Shown: positions 59,443 to 62,650 of the stretch, piece by piece
How positions within the stretch are numbered: position 1 is the stretch's first letter
How the letters are laid out: every line of letters starts with the position of its first letter
DNA from: an uncultured Bacteroidales bacterium
GTDB lineage: Bacteria > Bacteroidota > Bacteroidia > Bacteroidales > Muribaculaceae
NCBI GenBank assembly: GCA_905210435.1
Contig: CAJLWO010000010.1
Coordinates: forward strand, 1-62,650
Direction: 5' to 3'
Length of the DNA: 62,650 bases
The notes under the pieces: generated by a model
What the model saw: only the letters and a program-made list of their open reading frames with translations
The model's database searches: none
What the model was told of the DNA's origin: nothing
Position numbers and translations under genes: made by a program

Positions 59443-60306
59443 TCAGTCCATGTCGAGCAAATCCAAAGTCGCCTCGGTGAAATACGGGCGAAGTGTCTCA
59501 AAGGGAATAAGACATTGCGGCATGCCGGCGGCGTAGGGAGCTATCTCATATTGCTGGTAGAGGAAGCATACCCCTTTTTCCTCGAAATAAGGGGGATTGA
59601 CGGGGAAGGGAAGTGTGCCGTTATTGACAAGAAGCATGTCGTTGAATTCTTTTTCGGTCTTCACTTCGAAATACTGCTCCATCAGTCCTTTTTTGACAAG
59701 TTCAAGCACCTTGTCGGTCGTGCCCGGGCGGAACATATCCATACCGAGCATATTGCCGTCGGAAGCTGCAAAAGTCTGGCCGATTGAAGCCGCGCCTCCG
59801 TGAGCGCCACCGGTGAAGATATACGAATTATAAAGCATGGTGACATAGCGTGGCGCGGTGACAAGCGGCATCACCTCGTATGAAAATTCATACGACATGG
59901 GAGGATAACCGTCCACACTGTCCCGGCCGAATGTATCGTTCCATTCGCGCAGGTCGCTTTCATTGTCGCCAAGCACGTCTTTGACCACATACTTTGCGAG
60001 AGGTTCGCCCATGGCTACCGAGCTGTCGGAGTCCTTGAGCATGGAGCGTATCCACTTGTCGACACTGTCTACAAGTGGATTGTCCTTGTCATCCGATTTG
60101 AGATAGCCGAGAGAGCATTCGGCTACCGCCTTGCTATTGCCTATTACAACTGAATCCTTAAATGACACTTTTTCGACGACATAAGCCGGAGCGGCATCTT
60201 CATTCTGTCCGTCAGGACGCGTATCACTGTCCTTTGTGCCTTTTCCGGAATTGCACGCGATAAGTGACGCCATGCAGGCCACGACTGCCAGATTTATAAT
60301 TTTCAT
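59443..60306 (-). CDS. DUF3298/DUF4163 domain lipoprotein
   Basis: 287 residues with the lipoprotein signal NLAVVACMASLIAC (Cys19). A DUF4163-like segment (VSFKDSVVIGNSKAVAECSLGYL...) leads into a DUF3298 domain with YNSYIFTGGAHGGAASIGQTF and FYL-type C-terminal strands (YEIAPYAAGMPQCLIPFETL). Known: these domains occur in the sensory part of RsiV-type anti-sigma factors and in lysozyme-binding proteins. Here there is no anti-sigma domain. Function unknown; separated from lpxD by a terminator. Confidence 0.85.
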   Translation of the reverse strand: MKIINLAVVACMASLIACNSGKGTKDSDTRPDGQNEDAAPAYVVEKVSFKDSVVIGNSKAVAECSLGYLKSDDKDNPLVDSVDKWIRSMLKDSDSSVAMGEPLAKYVVKDVLGDNESDLREWNDTFGRDSVDGYPPMSYEFSYEVMPLVTAPRYVTMLYNSYIFTGGAHGGAASIGQTFAASDGNMLGMDMFRPGTTDKVLELVKKGLMEQYFEVKTEKEFNDMLLVNNGTLPFPVNPPYFEEKGVCFLYQQYEIAPYAAGMPQCLIPFETLRPYFTEATLDLLDMD

Positions 60307-60348
60307 GATGTTAAGTTGTTTTTTATAAATTGCTTAATTATGATTATT

Positions 60349-61182
60349 TTATTTCTGAAGTTCGATATACTCCGGAGCGATGGTGATGACGCGCTGCTTG
60401 TACAGCAGTCCGATTGCCTTCTTGAAATCCTTCTTGCTGCACTGGAACATCTCCTGGATAAGTTCGGCCGACGAATGGTCGCTCACTGGAAGACGTCCGT
60501 TGTTCTCACGCACCTTGTCGAGGACATGTGCGGCCAGGCGCTCCACCCTTACAGGAGCGACCGGCGAGAGCGTAAGGTCAATCTTGCCGTCGTCGCGCAC
60601 GCGCTTCACGTAAGCGTCGATTTCGACACCGAGCTCCACGGGGCGGAATGTCTCGTTCTGGTATATAAGTCCGTGATAGAGGTTGTCGACTATGCAGCGA
60701 TAACCCAATTCGTTATGGGTGTAGACGAGGGCCTTTACCTTTGTGCCGGGAGCATAATCGGGAAATTTGTTGCCTATGAATTTCTCAATCTTTGCCGAGG
60801 CGACTATGCGCTGAGTGGCGTCGTCAAGATAGAGATAGACCAGATATATGCCTCCCTGCTTCATCTTCGACTTCTGTTCGCTGAAGGGCACGAGCAGGTC
60901 TTTCGGAAGCCCCCACTGGAGGAAAGCGCCGATACGGTTGACCTCCGTCACCTGAAGATAGGCGAACTGCCCCACGGTGGCAAACGGTTTTTCGGTAGTG
61001 GCTATGAGACGGTCCTCGGAATCCTTGTAGACGAACACTCTCATCTCGTCGCCGGGACTCGGCACGTCGGTGATATATCTCGCCGGGAGCAGTATCTCGC
61101 CCGACTCGCCGCCGTCAAGATATAATCCGAAATCAACTATTTTTACAACTTTCAGGTTGTTATATTGTCCTATCTGTACCAT
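60349..61182 (-). CDS. CvfB-like S1 RNA-binding protein
   Basis: 277 residues. S1-type OB-fold repeats are visible: IVDFGLYLDGGESGEILLPARY, NRIGAFLQWGLPKDLLVPFSEQ, and VDNLYHGLIYQNETFRPVELGVEIDAYVKRVRDDGKIDLTL. A winged-helix-like end follows (SAELIQEMFQCSKKDFKKAI). The pattern matches the CvfB/YitL family, an RNA-binding protein linked to virulence-factor expression in Firmicutes. Its role here is unknown. Divergent from rsmG. Confidence 0.88.
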   Translation of the reverse strand: MVQIGQYNNLKVVKIVDFGLYLDGGESGEILLPARYITDVPSPGDEMRVFVYKDSEDRLIATTEKPFATVGQFAYLQVTEVNRIGAFLQWGLPKDLLVPFSEQKSKMKQGGIYLVYLYLDDATQRIVASAKIEKFIGNKFPDYAPGTKVKALVYTHNELGYRCIVDNLYHGLIYQNETFRPVELGVEIDAYVKRVRDDGKIDLTLSPVAPVRVERLAAHVLDKVRENNGRLPVSDHSSAELIQEMFQCSKKDFKKAIGLLYKQRVITIAPEYIELQK

Positions 61183-61249
61183 TTTACTATTAATGAGTTG
61201 TTTATTTGTATTTCAACAACAAAATCAGCCGTAAATTTCAAATAAATTA

Positions 61250-61267
61250 CAAATTTACGTATTTTTG
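61250..61267. promoter_or_regulatory. overlapping divergent -7 elements for the CvfB-like gene and rsmG
   Basis: The minus strand has TAAATTTG at 61250-61257. The plus strand has TATTTTTG at 61260-61267, with TTTC (61236-61239) 20 bp upstream as a partial -33. The rsmG start is 22 bp downstream. Confidence 0.45.
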
Positions 61268-61289
61268 TGATTTATTAAAATATCTGTTT

Positions 61290-61925
61290 ATGAATATGGA
61301 GCTTCTTACAAAATATTTCCCGCAGCTTACCCCGCGCCAGCTTGAGCAGTATGAGATGCTCGGGTCGCTGTATCCTGAATGGAACGAAAAAATCAATGTC
61401 ATATCGCGCAAGGACATCGACAACCTCTACCCTAACCATATACTCCACTCGCTTGCGATAGCGCGTTTTCTGGAAGATTTGCGCGAGGGCACTTCGCTGG
61501 TCGACCTCGGCACGGGGGGCGGATTTCCCGGCATACCCCTCGCCATATTCTATCCGCAATGCCGTTTTCACCTCATCGACCGTATCGGCAAAAAAATAAA
61601 AGTGGCACAGGCTGTGGCCGAGGCCATAGGACTGGAGAATGTGACGCTGCAGCACGGCGACATGGGTGAATGCCACACTAAATTCGACTATGTGGTGAGC
61701 CGCGCCGTAATGCCGCTTCCCGACCTCGTCAAAATCACTTCGGGAAATGTCGACAGGAAAAACAACGCCAACAAATACCCCAACGGACTTGTTTGTCTTA
61801 AAGGGGGCGACCTCTCGGAGGAAATCGCCGAAACACGACGTCCGGCCATCGACGTAGCGCTGACGGAATATTTCAGTGAACCGTTCTTCGAGACCAAGAG
61901 CCTTATTTACGTACCCTATCAATAA
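61290..61925 (+). CDS. rsmG: 16S rRNA (guanine-N7) methyltransferase G
   Basis: 211 residues from ATG 61290 (a second ATG at 61296 is equally good). Upstream in-frame codons from 61206 overlap the promoter. Family blocks: YPEWNEKINVISRKDIDNLY, ILHSLAIARFL, the SAM motif VDLGTGGGFPGIPLAIFYP, LIDRIGKKIKVAQAVAEAIG, and DYVVSRAVMPLPDLV. It methylates G527 (E. coli numbering) of 16S rRNA. It ends 21 bp before the MBL gene. Confidence 0.95.
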   Translation: MNMELLTKYFPQLTPRQLEQYEMLGSLYPEWNEKINVISRKDIDNLYPNHILHSLAIARFLEDLREGTSLVDLGTGGGFPGIPLAIFYPQCRFHLIDRIGKKIKVAQAVAEAIGLENVTLQHGDMGECHTKFDYVVSRAVMPLPDLVKITSGNVDRKNNANKYPNGLVCLKGGDLSEEIAETRRPAIDVALTEYFSEPFFETKSLIYVPYQ

Positions 61926-61946
61926 CCGACAAAACAAGTCACGGCT

Positions 61947-62588
61947 ATGAAAATACAAAGTTTTGAATTCAATATGTTCGGGGTCAACACCTATATAATA
62001 TTTGACATGGCCACGTGCGAAGCCGCTGTCGTCGACCCCGGCATGATTGCCGCACGCGAATGCGCCCGCATCGACAACTATATCGAAAGCAACAGGCTGC
62101 ATGTCAAATACCTCATCAACACGCACATGCATATCGACCATCTGTTTGGCGACGAATACATAGAAAAAAAATACGGCGTAGGCATCTCGGCCTCTACCGA
62201 CGACAGCATCCTGTCGTCGCGCATTGCCGAACAGGCGCGCATGTTCCGGCTGCGCACCGATATGCCCGAAATGCTGAAGGTTGACAATCCGCTCAAAAAC
62301 GGCGACCGGCTGATGCTCGGTGCCGAACCGATTGACATAATCGCCGTACCCGGCCACTCCCCCGGCAGCATCGCGCTCTACTGCCCCGAATCCAAATTCG
62401 TGGTAACGGGCGACGCGCTGTTCAAGAACTCCATCGGCCGCACCGATCTCCCCGGCGGAAGCCACGAACAGCTCATATCAAGCATCACAAAAAGGCTGCT
62501 CACCCTCCCGCCCGATACCACAGTCTACCCCGGTCACGGCCCCTCCACAACCATAGAGTCAGAACTCCGCCACAACCCATTCCTGTAA
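61947..62588 (+). CDS. MBL-fold metallohydrolase, YcbL/glyoxalase II-like
   Basis: 213 residues. The zinc motif HMHIDH is at 60-65 (THMHIDHLFGDEY), with PGHSPGSIALYCPE, the GDALFKNSIGRTDLPGG block, and YPGHGPSTTIESE near the end. This is the short glyoxalase II-like branch (YcbL type) of the metallo-beta-lactamase fold. Its natural thioester or other substrate is unknown. Probably cotranscribed with rsmG. Confidence 0.92.
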   Translation: MKIQSFEFNMFGVNTYIIFDMATCEAAVVDPGMIAARECARIDNYIESNRLHVKYLINTHMHIDHLFGDEYIEKKYGVGISASTDDSILSSRIAEQARMFRLRTDMPEMLKVDNPLKNGDRLMLGAEPIDIIAVPGHSPGSIALYCPESKFVVTGDALFKNSIGRTDLPGGSHEQLISSITKRLLTLPPDTTVYPGHGPSTTIESELRHNPFL

Positions 62589-62618
62589 ATTATTAGTAAC
62601 CGTTCGAAATAGGCCGAC

Positions 62619-62642
62619 TTTTAGATAGCGTTTTAGATAGCG
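62619..62642. repeat. 12-bp tandem duplication
   Basis: TTTTAGATAGCG occurs twice in direct succession at 62619-62630 and 62631-62642, near the window edge. Nothing else is seen after the MBL gene. Confidence 0.6.
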
Positions 62643-62650
62643 AACTTAGC

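Noticed and set aside
1..62650. tRNA or rRNA genes
   Set aside because: No cloverleaf with a TTCRA arm or rRNA-like segment was noticed; a covariance-model scan would be needed to exclude them fully.

Overview
The window looks like a chromosomal segment of a gut Bacteroidales bacterium. The family Muribaculaceae is my best guess, by inference rather than by a marker gene. The evidence is a LpxC-FabZ fusion in an lpxD-lpxC/fabZ-lpxA cluster, a glutaminyl-tRNA synthetase, an OstA-like/SurA-like outer-membrane pair, a PstS-like protein beside a periplasmic TPR protein, small DUF4250, DUF3127 and DUF5063 proteins, and recurrent TAnnTTTG -7 promoter elements typical of Bacteroidetes. Most of the window is housekeeping sequence with moderately high GC. 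The first 4.1 kb is visibly AT-richer and reads as the edge of an accessory region.

Layout. 1-4132: an accessory edge with a toxin-antitoxin-like pair (small VPxLTG protein plus GNAT acetyltransferase), an unusual single polypeptide joining an ECF sigma factor to a transmembrane helix and an outer-membrane beta-barrel, and a CotH-kinase lipoprotein. It closes at a strong bidirectional terminator. 4214-10044 (minus): dxr, rseP, an RlmI-type methyltransferase and dipeptidyl-peptidase III. 10144-13723: a degenerate LytM/M23 protein divergent from a LysM-PBP1 fusion and an outer-membrane barrel protein. 13789-14280: a four-helix-bundle gene broken by an in-frame stop. 14544-21871 (minus): DUF4250, pcrA, nspC, a GT2 glycosyltransferase, radC, a polyprenyl synthase and tatD, closely spaced. 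21990-29503 (plus): a small DUF protein, an acyltransferase, a metallophosphoesterase, tex, an HPPK-like protein, cdsA and purM. 29670-36039 (plus): a MltF-like lytic transglycosylase, a DUF3332 lipoprotein, a phosphohexomutase, an RluA-type pseudouridine synthase, fmt and a small lipoprotein. 36040-36670: a gene-free stretch packed with palindromes. 36671-41518 (minus): surA-like, OstA-like, M18 aminopeptidase. 41772-48572 (plus): glnS, a TPR protein, a small membrane protein, a PstS-like protein and a TPR protein. 48891-55750: tsaB facing yicC-gmk-nadD-DUF5063, then a DUF695 protein, a DUF3127 protein and a large secreted CBM-like protein. 55932-61182 (minus): the lipid A genes, a DUF3298 lipoprotein and a CvfB-like S1 protein. 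61290-62588 (plus): rsmG and an MBL hydrolase.

The genes form several envelope modules: isoprenoid supply (dxr, polyprenyl synthase), lipid A synthesis, phospholipid synthesis (acyltransferase, cdsA), outer-membrane biogenesis (OstA-like, SurA-like, barrels) and peptidoglycan handling (LytM-like, MltF-like, LysM). The best candidates for novelty are the sigma-barrel fusion with its CotH neighbour, the pseudogene with an amber stop, and several dispersed palindromic or 9-bp periodic intergenic repeat families. All function calls come from motif recognition by eye; no database search was run.
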